In this document: positions 23,560-31,752 of the stretch, piece by piece
How the letters are laid out: every line of letters starts with the position of its first letter
Numbering within the stretch: position 1 is the first letter of the stretch
Made by a program: the position numbers and the translations under genes
The notes under the pieces: model-generated
What the model saw: only the letters and a program-made list of their open reading frames with translations
Databases searched by the model: none
What the model was told of the DNA's origin: nothing
Assembly: GCF_934202235.1 (NCBI RefSeq)
Contig: NZ_CAKPXS010000008.1
Location: forward strand, 1-43,490
DNA length: 43,490 nt
From: an uncultured Limosilactobacillus sp.
GTDB lineage: Bacteria; Bacillota; Bacilli; Lactobacillales; Lactobacillaceae
Reading direction: 5' to 3'

Positions 23560-24786
23560 CTAAAGCAGTTCGGCAAAAACGTCTTCGTTAGCGTTTAAGA
23601 ACTCATCCCCGGGGTGAATGGTCGTGATCTTAATCCCGTCAAGTGCCCGTTGCATCAGCCCGTCAACGTCAAGGGCTTGTTCATACTGCCGCGCCTTATC
23701 CACCCGCGGCTTCGTCTTCGGCCGGGGCGGCGTGAAGACAGTACAACAGTCCTCATATGGCAGAATTGATAAGTCATAAGTGTCGAGGTCCTCGGCAATC
23801 TTGATAATCTCGGTCTTATCGTAGCTGAGCACTGGTCGCAGGACTGGCAGGTTCGTCACCTCTTCGATTGCCCGCATACTTTCCATCGTCTGCGATGCCA
23901 CCTGGCCGAGGGATTCACCATTAAAGACGGCCAACCCGCGGCGGCGGTGCGCTAGTTCCACGGCCAAGCGCAGCATGAACCGCCGCTGAACCGTCATCAG
24001 GTACCCTTCCGGTACCTTTTCCTTCACCGTTTCCTGGATTTCGGTAAACGGGACCTGGATAAACTTGATCCGACCAGAGTACTTGGCCAACTTGGCCGTC
24101 AGTTCCTTGGCCTTAGCGAGGGCCTGTTCACTGGTGTACGGTGGACTATAGAAGTGGACCATTTCCAAGTCGACGCCGCGCTTCATTGCCAAGTAAGCGG
24201 CGACTGGCGAATCGATCCCGCCGGAGAGCATCATCATCCCCTTGCCGGCAGTTCCCACGGGCAATCCGCCGGCGCCCTTGATCGTTTCACACGAGAGGAA
24301 GATGCCGTTCTTCCGGATTTCCACCCGGATTTCCAGGTCGGGATGGTGCACGTCAACAGTTAGCAAGCCCGGAAACGCGTCGAGGACGGCGGCCCCCAGG
24401 TCACGGTTCATCTGCATGGCATCCATTGCAAAGTCGTGGTCGGCCCGCCGGGTTTGAATCTTAAAAGTTTGCGGGTGGTCGACCAGCTTCTTAACCAGTG
24501 CGATTGCCGCTTCCTTGGTTGCCCCAAAGGTCCGCTCAACCTTAATGCTTGGCGAGAAGTTCTGAATGCCAAAGACAGCAGATAAGCGGTCCATCACCGG
24601 CTGACTCGGTGTCCCGTTGAGGGTAATGTGCAACCGGTCAGGTCCGGGATGGACTTTCACGTCAGGAAAGTCGTGCACGGCATGGCGGACGTTGCTGCCG
24701 AGGCGGTCAATAAAGGACTTACGGTTATGGCCCTTGGTGGATAATTCACCGTAGCGGACCATCACTTCATCATAATTAATGGTCAT
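23560..24786 (-). CDS. thiI: tRNA sulfurtransferase ThiI (4-thiouridine synthesis)
   Basis: The 408-residue enzyme adenylates and thiolates U8 of tRNA. The N-terminal ferredoxin-like and THUMP domains cover about residues 1-165 (DEVMVRYGELSTKGHNRKSF at the start), followed by the PP-loop ATP-binding motif LSGGIDSPVAAYLAMKRG (about residues 188-205) and the VLRPVLSYDKTEIIKIAEDL region. The C-terminus ends without a rhodanese domain, as in Bacillus ThiI, so sulfur must come directly from a dedicated cysteine desulfurase; that gene lies 11 nt upstream in the same operon. A GGGAGGAACGAGATG context gives a good start. Confidence 0.96.
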   Translation of the reverse strand: MTINYDEVMVRYGELSTKGHNRKSFIDRLGSNVRHAVHDFPDVKVHPGPDRLHITLNGTPSQPVMDRLSAVFGIQNFSPSIKVERTFGATKEAAIALVKKLVDHPQTFKIQTRRADHDFAMDAMQMNRDLGAAVLDAFPGLLTVDVHHPDLEIRVEIRKNGIFLSCETIKGAGGLPVGTAGKGMMMLSGGIDSPVAAYLAMKRGVDLEMVHFYSPPYTSEQALAKAKELTAKLAKYSGRIKFIQVPFTEIQETVKEKVPEGYLMTVQRRFMLRLAVELAHRRRGLAVFNGESLGQVASQTMESMRAIEEVTNLPVLRPVLSYDKTEIIKIAEDLDTYDLSILPYEDCCTVFTPPRPKTKPRVDKARQYEQALDVDGLMQRALDGIKITTIHPGDEFLNANEDVFAELL

Positions 24787-24797
24787 CTCGTTCCTCC

Positions 24798-25952
24798 CTA
24801 ATTGATAATCTTCTGAAAACCAGCGTAAAGTTCGTCGAAGACACGGTTGAACTCGTCGGCTTCTGCCAACGTGTTCTGGTCGCCGAGGCTCACCCGGACG
24901 GCGCTGGTGGCTTCCTTATCCGGCACCCTCATCGCTACCAGGGTCCCGGCCTCGTCGGTCTTCTTGGAAGCGCAGGCCGACGTGGTCGAAATATAGATCC
25001 CGTGCTCTTCAAAGGCGTGGACAATCGTTTCCCCGCGAACGCCGACGATGGCAAAGGTCAAAACGTGCGGCGCAAAGTGCGGGTTATCGCTGTCGCCGGA
25101 AAAGATTTTAATATGTGGCTTGCCCACCAGGTGCTGGTAAATGCGGTGCTTAATCGCCAGTTCGTTTTTGACAGTTGCTGCTTCATTTTCCTTGACCAGG
25201 CGGAGCGCCCGTGCCAGGGCCACATCCCCCGCCAGGTTTTCCGTCCCGCTGCGGTGGTTGTGCTCCTGCCCGCCACCAGCCACCAGCGGCATAATTTTGC
25301 GGCCAGCGCGGTGGAAGACAAAGCCGGTCCCCCGCAGGCCATGAAACTTATGGCCGGAGAAAGTGGCAAAGTCGACCCGCGGGCCAAAGACCATTGAATC
25401 CAGCCCCTTACCGACGGCCTGAACCGCGTCGACATGGAAGTGAATCTTCGGGTACTTTTTCAAGACCTCACCGATTTCGTTAATCGGCTGGATCGCTCCC
25501 ATTTCGTTATTAACGGCCATGATTGATACCAGGATGGTATCGGGACGGATGGCAGCCGCAACGTCGGCGGGGTTCACCCGCCCTTCGCCATCGACTGGTA
25601 GCACCGTGATGTCATAACCTAGTTCTCGCAACTCGTTCATCGTGTTGGCAACGGCGCCGTGTTCGACACTCGAGGTAATGATGTGCTTACCATACTGTCG
25701 CTTAGCGAACGCCGTCCCCTTGATGACGGCGTTATCACCTTCCGAGCCGCCAGAGTTGAAGATAATTTCTCCCGGCTTGACACCACACAGCTTCGCAACC
25801 TGGGCCCGGGCCTGCTCCAGGAGGTTCCAGGCCGGCTCCCCCAGCTTATGCAAGCTCGACGGGTTGCCCCACACGTCGGTGGCCACCTTGTTAAAGGTTT
25901 CCAAGACCGCCGGTAGCGGCCGGGTGGTGGCACTGTTATCAAAATAAATCAA
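24798..25952 (-). CDS. Cysteine desulfurase (NifS/IscS-like, partner of ThiI)
   Basis: This 384-residue PLP enzyme releases sulfur from cysteine. It begins MIYFDNSATTRPLP and contains NSGGSEGDNAVIKG, the HVDAVQAVGK block, the PLP-binding Lys in SGHKFHGLRGTGF (about residue 203) and the catalytic Cys in the mobile loop STTSACASKK (about residue 329). The start codon is TTG at 25952, supported by an AAAGGAAG/GAGG site 5-8 nt upstream; there is no better in-frame ATG. Because it precedes thiI by 11 nt, its main role is likely 4-thiouridine synthesis, as with B. subtilis NifZ, rather than Fe-S cluster assembly. Confidence 0.95.
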   Translation of the reverse strand: MIYFDNSATTRPLPAVLETFNKVATDVWGNPSSLHKLGEPAWNLLEQARAQVAKLCGVKPGEIIFNSGGSEGDNAVIKGTAFAKRQYGKHIITSSVEHGAVANTMNELRELGYDITVLPVDGEGRVNPADVAAAIRPDTILVSIMAVNNEMGAIQPINEIGEVLKKYPKIHFHVDAVQAVGKGLDSMVFGPRVDFATFSGHKFHGLRGTGFVFHRAGRKIMPLVAGGGQEHNHRSGTENLAGDVALARALRLVKENEAATVKNELAIKHRIYQHLVGKPHIKIFSGDSDNPHFAPHVLTFAIVGVRGETIVHAFEEHGIYISTTSACASKKTDEAGTLVAMRVPDKEATSAVRVSLGDQNTLAEADEFNRVFDELYAGFQKIIN

Positions 25953-25984
25953 GTTGGCCTCTTCCTTTCATTTATCGTGATGCG

Positions 25985-26018
25985 TAACAAAGCCTAACGT
26001 CCCTGACGAACGTTAGGC
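25985..26018 (-). terminator. Probable terminator of ezrA
   Basis: A perfect 9-bp stem (GCCTAACGT 25992-26000 with ACGTTAGGC 26010-26018) is followed on the minus strand by TTTGTT. The T run is modest. It separates ezrA from the desulfurase-thiI operon. Confidence 0.72.
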
Positions 26019-26080
26019 TTCAGTAAACCCGCAATATTATAACAAATCTGGTCCCAAATTACAGGTTTAAAGGGTTGGAA

Positions 26081-27796
26081 CTAGTCGGACATCAGGGTCC
26101 GGTTTTTAACGTCGTTATAGTAGGAATCCTCAATCCGCTTCAGTGCACCGGGTTCAGCGATTTCCAGAGCGGTAGCGATGGTTTCCATGGCCTGCTTGTA
26201 CTCGTAGGCGTCGTAGTACTTTTGCGCTTCGGCAGCCGCCGCGGTGACATCTTCATTGTCATCCAGGCGGTTGGCGTACTGCATTAACCGTTCAGTCAAC
26301 AGCGCGGCATCGCGGAGGTCGTCGGTCTTGTCACTGAGCGTCTGCATGTCTGATTGGACCATCAGCAACTGCTTGGTAATCTCGTCCATGTTCAGCTTAT
26401 CGGCGTGGATGTTTTCGTTGAGCTTACCGATTTCGTCACTGACCATAAAGAAGTAGTCGAGGTAGTGTTTACTCAATCCCGGTAAGTTCAGCGCTTCGGC
26501 GTGCCGCTTAATCGCCTTAATCTGACTGGCAAAGTGCTTAACCGCCTTTTCGGCGCGTTGCTCATCTTCCTGCATCATCGCGACGTTATCGTTAATCTTC
26601 TGCTGTTGCACTTCCACGTCGTTGAGCGATTTTTCACCCTGCTGGCAGTGTTCCAGGATCCGGCTATCAACCGCCGTCTGGTTTTTGACCGCGGCGCGAT
26701 CCTCCTGGTACTGGTTGGCAATCGACGTCAGCTGCTCGTCCAGCTCGCGGGTGTTGGCGACCTCGTCATTATTAAAGGTGTAGGACTCGCTCAGCCGGGT
26801 CAGCAGTGACTTTAATTCATCATTTTGCTTGCGCGCGTGTTCCAGGTGGGAACCCAGATTATCTAAGGCTGGTTGAACGTGCTCGCGGGCGTCGATTTCC
26901 CGTTGCATGATGTCGTAGTAGTGGTCGATCTGGGTCTTCAAATGTTCGTTGGTGTGGGCCACATCCCCTAACTGCAACTGGTTGAGCTGCTCGAGGGCCG
27001 TCGTTGATTCCTGCTGGAGACTCTTAATCTTGTCTGCTAAGTGGTCTTCAACAAAGTGGTAGTGCTGGTCACTGAGCTGTTCAACGGCGCTGCTCAGCTC
27101 CTTGAGCTGGTCGGGATAGACCGTCAGCAACGGCTTGTAGAGGGCTGGCACCTGCTTGACCAGTTGCTGGAAGCCAGTGAGTTCTGTCCGCAGGTTTTTC
27201 AGTAATTCATTGGCGGCCAGGAAGTCGCCGCTCTTGGTCATCTTAACGAAGTGCTGGTAGTCACCTTCCAGGTCAGCCAACCGTTTTTCCAGGAGGTGGA
27301 CACTCTTACCAAACTGGTAACCATTATCATCAAATTGCTGGTGGAAGTCCTGGATTTGCTTGCCCAGCGTTGCCACGGCGGTCTGCTGACTGCCCTGCAG
27401 CTGGGTCAGTTCATTGATGTCCTTGCTAATTGTCCGCGATGTTTGCTGGATGGCCCCCAGCTCAGCGGCTAAGTCGTTCAGCTGTCCCCGGGAACTGAAT
27501 AATTTCGTTCCTTGCAGCAGTTGCCCCGCATTGCCGACCTGCTCATCAATTTTCTTCAGCGGTTTCAGTACCTGCTCGTGGTAATTTTGAGCCACGTCAT
27601 CTGCCGCCTTCTTGGTCCGGCCAGCGAGGTTGGCTTCATCCAGCTGATGCAGTTGGTCAACAATTTCGTCCTCGTTGATGCCCTGCCGCAAGTGTTGCAG
27701 CTGGGCGACCGCCGCTTTGCCCTGGTGCTGCAGGTATAGCACACTGACCAAAATGACAATGACGACCACCAAAACAACCACTAATACTTTAAACAT
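26081..27796 (-). CDS. ezrA: Septation ring formation regulator EzrA
   Basis: The protein has 571 residues from ATG 27796, chosen for GGGGG about 8 nt upstream and because the membrane anchor begins directly after the start (FKVLVVVLVVVIVILVSVLY). One N-terminal membrane helix faces a long cytoplasmic region built almost wholly of spectrin-like coiled coils, the EzrA layout. EzrA binds FtsZ, prevents extra Z rings and links division with wall synthesis. Length matches the family. An extended -10 (TG-A-TACAAT, box 27839-27834) lies upstream. The gene is divergent from rpsD, an arrangement common in lactobacilli and streptococci. Confidence 0.93.
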   Translation of the reverse strand: MFKVLVVVLVVVIVILVSVLYLQHQGKAAVAQLQHLRQGINEDEIVDQLHQLDEANLAGRTKKAADDVAQNYHEQVLKPLKKIDEQVGNAGQLLQGTKLFSSRGQLNDLAAELGAIQQTSRTISKDINELTQLQGSQQTAVATLGKQIQDFHQQFDDNGYQFGKSVHLLEKRLADLEGDYQHFVKMTKSGDFLAANELLKNLRTELTGFQQLVKQVPALYKPLLTVYPDQLKELSSAVEQLSDQHYHFVEDHLADKIKSLQQESTTALEQLNQLQLGDVAHTNEHLKTQIDHYYDIMQREIDAREHVQPALDNLGSHLEHARKQNDELKSLLTRLSESYTFNNDEVANTRELDEQLTSIANQYQEDRAAVKNQTAVDSRILEHCQQGEKSLNDVEVQQQKINDNVAMMQEDEQRAEKAVKHFASQIKAIKRHAEALNLPGLSKHYLDYFFMVSDEIGKLNENIHADKLNMDEITKQLLMVQSDMQTLSDKTDDLRDAALLTERLMQYANRLDDNEDVTAAAAEAQKYYDAYEYKQAMETIATALEIAEPGALKRIEDSYYNDVKNRTLMSD

Positions 27797-27895
27797 GAAA
27801 ATTTCCCCCACCTTAGCGCGTAATGTCACTCAAATTGTATCATAGTTATAGGAAAAGATTCATCGCGGTTTCTGATTTTCTTCGCCGCTGCTTGA

Positions 27896-27924
27896 TTGAC
27901 AGGAAGGCGTCAGCGCGATATGAT
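27896..27924 (+). promoter_or_regulatory. Promoter of rpsD
   Basis: A perfect TTGACA (27896-27901) and TATGAT (27919-27924) are separated by 17 nt, the strongest promoter match in the window, as expected for a ribosomal protein gene. It leaves a leader of about 170 nt. Confidence 0.88.
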
Positions 27925-27950
27925 GGTTCTTGTGTAAAATAATTGCAGCG

Positions 27951-28055
27951 GTGAGTGGCAAGCTCGTCAACAGACTGGTGCCCAAGCGGTGTTTCAAGTA
28001 ACCGCGGCTGCATAGGTGAACGATTCAGATCAGCCTGCACGAATGCCAAACTCAC
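27951..28055 (+). promoter_or_regulatory. Structured 5' leader of rpsD, probable S4 autoregulatory element
   Basis: GTGAGT-GGC (27951-27959) can pair with GCC-AA-ACTCAC (28045-28055), closing a long folded region between the rpsD promoter and its ribosome binding site. In B. subtilis and relatives S4 represses its own synthesis through a structured rpsD leader; placement and length here fit that, but I have not matched it to a covariance model. Confidence 0.65.
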
Positions 28056-28102
28056 GATCGAATTATTTTACTCCAAATTAATTTACTTGGAGGAACATTA
28101 AT

Positions 28103-28708
28103 ATGTCTCGTTATACTGGTCCAAGCTGGCGTGTATCTCGCCGCCTTGGTGTTTCACTTTCTGGTACTGGTAAGGAACTCGAACGTCGCCCATACGCACC
28201 CGGTGACCACGGCCGTGACCGTCACGGTAAGATGTCTGAATACGGGATGCAGCTGCGCGAAAAGCAAAAGCTGCGTATGATGTACGGGATGACCGAACGT
28301 CAATTCGCTAACCTGTTCGTTCGTGCCGGCAAGATCAAGGAAGGTACTCACGGTACTAACTTCATGATCCTGCTGGAACGGCGGCTGGACAACATGGTTT
28401 ACCGTCTCGGCCTGGCTACTACTCGTCGCCAAGCTCGTCAGCTGGTTAACCACGGCCACATCACTGTTGATGGCAAGCGCGTTGACATTCCATCATACGA
28501 AGTCAAGGTAGGCCAAGTGATTGCCGTTCGCGACAAGTCCAAGAAGCTTGACGTTATCCTGAGCGCTGTTGACGCTGTTGTCAGCCGCCCATCATACGTT
28601 GAATTCGACAAGGACAAGCTGGAAGGCAAGCTGGTTCGTCTGCCAGAACGTGAAGATATGAACGCTGATATCGACGAAGCCCTGATCGTTGAATACTACA
28701 ACAAGTAA
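28103..28708 (+). CDS. rpsD: 30S ribosomal protein S4
   Basis: The 201-residue primary 16S rRNA-binding protein begins SRYTGPSWRVSRRLGVSLSGTGKEL, as in Firmicutes S4, and contains the S4 RNA-binding domain at about residues 92-155 (RRLDNMVYRLGLATTRRQARQLVNHGHI). The Cys-rich N-terminal zinc motif of some S4 proteins is absent, so this is the Cys-free form. GGAGG lies 8 nt before the ATG. Codon use is highly biased, as expected for a ribosomal gene. Monocistronic, with its own promoter, leader and terminator. Confidence 0.98.
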   Translation: MSRYTGPSWRVSRRLGVSLSGTGKELERRPYAPGDHGRDRHGKMSEYGMQLREKQKLRMMYGMTERQFANLFVRAGKIKEGTHGTNFMILLERRLDNMVYRLGLATTRRQARQLVNHGHITVDGKRVDIPSYEVKVGQVIAVRDKSKKLDVILSAVDAVVSRPSYVEFDKDKLEGKLVRLPEREDMNADIDEALIVEYYNK

Positions 28709-28738
28709 TCTTTACTGGTTACTCGGCTTTGTTCAAGG

Positions 28739-28768
28739 AAGCATCCGGAATTTCCGGGTGCTTTTTTC
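28739..28768 (+). terminator. Terminator of rpsD
   Basis: A 10-bp stem (28739-28748 with 28754-28763, one wobble) with a 5-nt loop runs into a T tract. Confidence 0.92.
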
Positions 28769-28844
28769 TGTTGGTTGATAATGTTGCCCTGCCGGGGCCA
28801 GTCCTCCTGTGTGCTATACTTACTTTTAGAAAGGAAATGATTTG

Positions 28845-29507
28845 ATGAATACAGAGAAACAACGCCAAGCCATTATCGCGACAGCTCACCGGCGGTACGC
28901 AACCAAGAAGTACGACCCCACGAAGCACATTAGCACGGCTGACTGGCAGACTATCTTGGAAGTTGGCCGCCTGTCGCCCAGTTCCTTTGGTTATGAACCA
29001 TGGCAGTTTGTCTTAATCGACAGTGACCAGGTCAAGCAGGATATTAAGCCCTTCTCCTGGGGCGCGGTCAATAGCATTAACGGGGCCGATAAGCTCTTGC
29101 TGATCCTGGCCCGGACTGATGTGTCCTACGACAGTGCTTACGTCGCCCGCCTGGTGAGTGATGTCAAGGGTCACATTTATAGTAAGTCCAGTCCTGTTTC
29201 CCAGAACTTCAAGCACTTTCAGGAAAATGACCTCCAGCTCGATAGCCCCCGGGCCCGGTTCGACTGGGCGGCTAAGCAATGCTACATTGCGATGGCTAAC
29301 ATGATGACGGCCGCCGCAGAGTTAGGAATTGATTCCTGCCCAATCGAGGGCTTTAACTACCGGCAAATGAACCAGTACTTGAAGGTCCACCACCTGGCGG
29401 ACACCAAGCACTGGCGTGCCGCCGTGATGGTCAGTTTTGGTTACCGGGACCAACCGATTAAGCCGAAGGTCCGTCAGCCACTGTCCGCTATTTACCGGAC
29501 CATTTAA
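28845..29507 (+). CDS. Nitroreductase family protein (NAD(P)H-dependent oxidoreductase)
   Basis: The 220-residue flavoprotein shows the family start AHRRYATKKYDPTKHIS, the FMN-binding LEVGRLSPSSFGYEPWQFVLI and the C-terminal block MTAAAELGIDSCPIEGFN..KHWRAAVMVSFGYRD, typical of the NfsB/FRase group. These dimeric enzymes use FMN and NAD(P)H to reduce quinones, nitro compounds or flavins; the natural substrate is unknown. ATG 28845 has AAAGGAA 8 nt upstream; a TTG directly before it is a less likely start. An extended -10 (TG-C-TATACT, box 28814-28819) lies upstream. Confidence 0.92.
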   Translation: MNTEKQRQAIIATAHRRYATKKYDPTKHISTADWQTILEVGRLSPSSFGYEPWQFVLIDSDQVKQDIKPFSWGAVNSINGADKLLLILARTDVSYDSAYVARLVSDVKGHIYSKSSPVSQNFKHFQENDLQLDSPRARFDWAAKQCYIAMANMMTAAAELGIDSCPIEGFNYRQMNQYLKVHHLADTKHWRAAVMVSFGYRDQPIKPKVRQPLSAIYRTI

Positions 29508-29531
29508 GCTCGCGGCCGGTCACCGTTAACT

Positions 29532-29560
29532 TTGGCAGTTGTCAGCAGCAATGTTACAAT
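29532..29560 (+). promoter_or_regulatory. Promoter of the DUF1694-rarA operon
   Basis: TTGGCA (29532-29537) and TACAAT (29555-29560) are separated by 17 nt, 28 nt before the GTG start of the DUF1694 gene. Confidence 0.78.
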
Positions 29561-29588
29561 ATGCTGGTAATTAAACGGAGGTGATCGT

Positions 29589-30056
29589 GTGACTGAAGAA
29601 CATGAAGATCAAACGGAACAGCGACTCAAAGACAGCATGAATGGTCCGCGAGCGCTAAAACCCGATGAACAACACCACTACTTGGGCACCTTTCGTGAAC
29701 GAGTCTACCTGACCATCAGCGTCGCCCAGGCTCGCCAGCAAGACTGGACAACGACGACCAAGGCCGTCCTAGAACAACACCCACAGGCGCAGCTGATTAT
29801 CAACGGTAACCTGCCCAGCAAGTTAACCCACCCCTACCAGCTAGTGGTGATTAAGGTTGGCAATCGCTTTACCATCAAAACCGACCCCTTCTACCACACC
29901 CGGCCAGGTGATTTGGCAATCGTCATCGCCGATGATCACGCGGTCTACCAGTCGCCGGTTGACGTGGCCAAGGTAGCCAGGGGCGCCAGTCGCCAACCGT
30001 CACGCCACCAGGTCGGCCAACAGTCAACGACCGGCTGGCACCACCTCTTTCACTAA
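29589..30056 (+). CDS. DUF1694 family protein (YueI-like)
   Basis: The 155-residue soluble protein matches the YueI/DUF1694 pattern: RLKDSMNGPRALKPDEQHHYLGTFRERVYLTIS, then IINGNLPSKLTHPYQLVVIKVGNRFTI and LAIVIADDHAVYQ. The family is widespread in Firmicutes and has no proven role. The start is GTG with GGAGG 7 nt upstream. rarA follows 20 nt later and shares the promoter, so the two form an operon. The last 25 residues are basic and low in order. Confidence 0.87.
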   Translation: MTEEHEDQTEQRLKDSMNGPRALKPDEQHHYLGTFRERVYLTISVAQARQQDWTTTTKAVLEQHPQAQLIINGNLPSKLTHPYQLVVIKVGNRFTIKTDPFYHTRPGDLAIVIADDHAVYQSPVDVAKVARGASRQPSRHQVGQQSTTGWHHLFH

Positions 30057-30076
30057 GTAGGAAAGGAAGTTTTACC

Positions 30077-31363
30077 GTGCAAGAACCGCTTGCCTACCGG
30101 ATGCGGCCGCGGACCCTCGATGAGGTCGTCGGTCAGCGCCACCTGGTCGCCCCCGGAAAAATTATTAGCCGGATGGTCAAGGCCAAGATGCTCTCCTCGA
30201 TGATCCTTTACGGACCACCAGGTACGGGCAAGACCAGTATTGCCAGCGCAATTGCGGGGTCGACCAAGTACGCTTTCCGTAAGCTCAACGCTGCCACCGA
30301 CACCAAGAAGGACCTGGCGGCCGTCGTTGCCGAAGCACGGATGAGCGGGACGGTCATCTTGATGCTGGACGAAATCCACCGCTTGGACAAGACGAAGCAA
30401 GACTTCCTCTTGCCACACCTGGAAAGCGGCCGGGTCATCATGATCGGGGCCACGACGGAGAACCCCTACATCGCCATTAACCCCGCCATCCGCAGCCGGG
30501 TGCAAATCTTTCCGGTTCACCCGCTCAGTCCAGCCGATCTCAAAGTCGCCATTCAGCGGGCGCTTGCGGATAAGACCCGCGGGTTGGGAAAAATGTCACT
30601 GGAGTTGACCGACCAAGCGTTGCAACTACTTTGTACTGCCACCAATGGCGACCTCCGTTCCGCCCTCAATGGTCTGGAACTGGCCGCCCGGTCCACTGAC
30701 CCGGCTGACGACGGTGTCATTCACCTGACCTTACCGGTAATTGAAGAAAGTATCCAAAAGAAGGCCATCGCCGCCGACCGCAATGGTGACGCCCACTACG
30801 ACGTGATCTCAGCCTTTCAAAAGTCAATCCGGGGTTCCGATACCGATGCCGCCCTCCACTACCTGGGTAGATTGGTGGAAGCGGGCGACCTGCCGATCAT
30901 CGCCCGGCGGCTAATGGTTATTGCTTATGAAGACATCGGGATGGCCAACCCCCCGGCGGCCCAACGAGCGGTCACGGCGGTGCAGGCGGCAGAGCGCCTT
31001 GGTTTTCCGGAAGCGAGGATCCCGCTGGCTGACGCGGTGATCGAACTCTGCCTCTCACCGAAGTCCAACTCCGGGATTACCGCCATCGACAAGGCCATCA
31101 CCCAGATCCACCGCGGTGGCACCGGTGAAGTGCCGGCGGACCTCAAGGACGCCCACTACCAGGGGGCTGCCAAGCTGGGACACGGTACGAACTATCGTTA
31201 CCCCCACGACTTCCCGCAGGACTGGGTCGCTCAGCAATACTTGCCGGACAAGATCAAAAACGCCCAGTACTTCAGCCCGAAAGGCAACGGCAACTTTGAA
31301 GCCGCCTTTAAAGCCCAGTACTGGAAACTGAAACGGTCCCAGGAACGGGGACTCAATAAATAG
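30077..31363 (+). CDS. rarA: Replication-associated recombination protein A (RarA/MgsA AAA+ ATPase)
   Basis: The 428-residue AAA+ protein has the Walker A motif GPPGTGKT (residues 46-53), the Walker B and sensor region LMLDEIHRL (about 96-103), sensor 1 in MIGATTENPYIAINPAIRSR, and the C-terminal tetramerisation part with MVIAYEDIGMANP and the YRYPHDFPQDWVAQQYLP block, all typical of RarA. It acts at stalled forks and interacts with SSB in studied species. The start is GTG with AAAGGAAG about 8 nt upstream. It is immediately followed by a 6S-like RNA; a link between rarA and the 6S RNA gene is known in other Firmicutes. Confidence 0.96.
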   Translation: MQEPLAYRMRPRTLDEVVGQRHLVAPGKIISRMVKAKMLSSMILYGPPGTGKTSIASAIAGSTKYAFRKLNAATDTKKDLAAVVAEARMSGTVILMLDEIHRLDKTKQDFLLPHLESGRVIMIGATTENPYIAINPAIRSRVQIFPVHPLSPADLKVAIQRALADKTRGLGKMSLELTDQALQLLCTATNGDLRSALNGLELAARSTDPADDGVIHLTLPVIEESIQKKAIAADRNGDAHYDVISAFQKSIRGSDTDAALHYLGRLVEAGDLPIIARRLMVIAYEDIGMANPPAAQRAVTAVQAAERLGFPEARIPLADAVIELCLSPKSNSGITAIDKAITQIHRGGTGEVPADLKDAHYQGAAKLGHGTNYRYPHDFPQDWVAQQYLPDKIKNAQYFSPKGNGNFEAAFKAQYWKLKRSQERGLNK

Positions 31364-31424
31364 TTAGCTGGTCATGTTCTTGCTAAACACGCTTTGATTG
31401 CGTTTTCAGCTTGGTCATGCTACC

Positions 31425-31653
31425 ATACAAGTAGAAATTCTGTTGTGTACGCCTTGTCTAAACGCAGGTTTGCCTTACAGTCTTATAATATTGGGGCAGC
31501 GGTATCGTCTCGCGGACAACATGCCTTTTCACTTGGTAGTTGGAAACTTGGCGGCCAAGTCCCACCTGTTTTACACACAGGTCAACACTGAATGACAATT
31601 AACGGCACGAACGGAGTTCTCACCGGTGGTTTTTAAACCACCGGTTTCTTTTT
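31425..31653 (+). ncRNA. ssrS: Probable 6S RNA (Lacto-usp-type) between rarA and the universal stress gene
   Basis: This gene-free stretch folds into a long interrupted rod: ATTC (31437-31440) with GAAT (31590-31593), GTGT (31445-31448) with ACAC (31585-31588), CCTTGT (31452-31457) with ACACAGG (31575-31581, one bulge), AAACGCAGGT (31460-31469) with ACCTGTTT (31564-31571), and TTGCC (31470-31474) with GGCCAA (31553-31558). The central part is open. A rod with a central bubble is the 6S RNA shape, and the place upstream of a usp gene fits the Lacto-usp motif described in lactobacilli. A strong terminator ends it. The 5' end is estimated; no convincing promoter was found. Identity by structure and position only. 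Confidence 0.62.
31622..31653 (+). terminator. Terminator of the 6S-like RNA
   Basis: A stem of 10-11 bp (ACCGGTGGTTT 31622-31632 with AAACCACCGGT 31635-31645) is followed by TTCTTTTT. Confidence 0.92.
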
Positions 31654-31690
31654 GGCCCTGATGACCGTAAAAATAGTCGATCAAGGACCT

Positions 31691-31719
31691 TTACCAATTG
31701 GTCGAACCTGGTGTATGAT
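31691..31719 (+). promoter_or_regulatory. Promoter of the universal stress protein gene
   Basis: TTACCA (31691-31696) and TATGAT (31714-31719) are separated by 17 nt, 34 nt before the GTG start. The gene therefore need not be read from the 6S-like transcript. Confidence 0.65.
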
Positions 31720-31752
31720 AATAGTAGAAATAATTGAGAGGGGGTTATTGAT

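Noticed and set aside
27846..28055. 69-codon open frame (minus) upstream of rpsD
   Set aside because: Antisense to the rpsD promoter and structured leader, with no ribosome binding site.
31484..31489. Perfect TATAAT in the 6S-like region
   Set aside because: No -35 or extended -10 sequence at a usable distance; it lies inside the folded RNA and is more likely part of its open centre.
31394..31595. Two overlapping 65-codon frames (plus) between rarA and the usp gene
   Set aside because: They lie within the rod-forming 6S-like RNA, have no ribosome binding site, and neither resembles a known protein.
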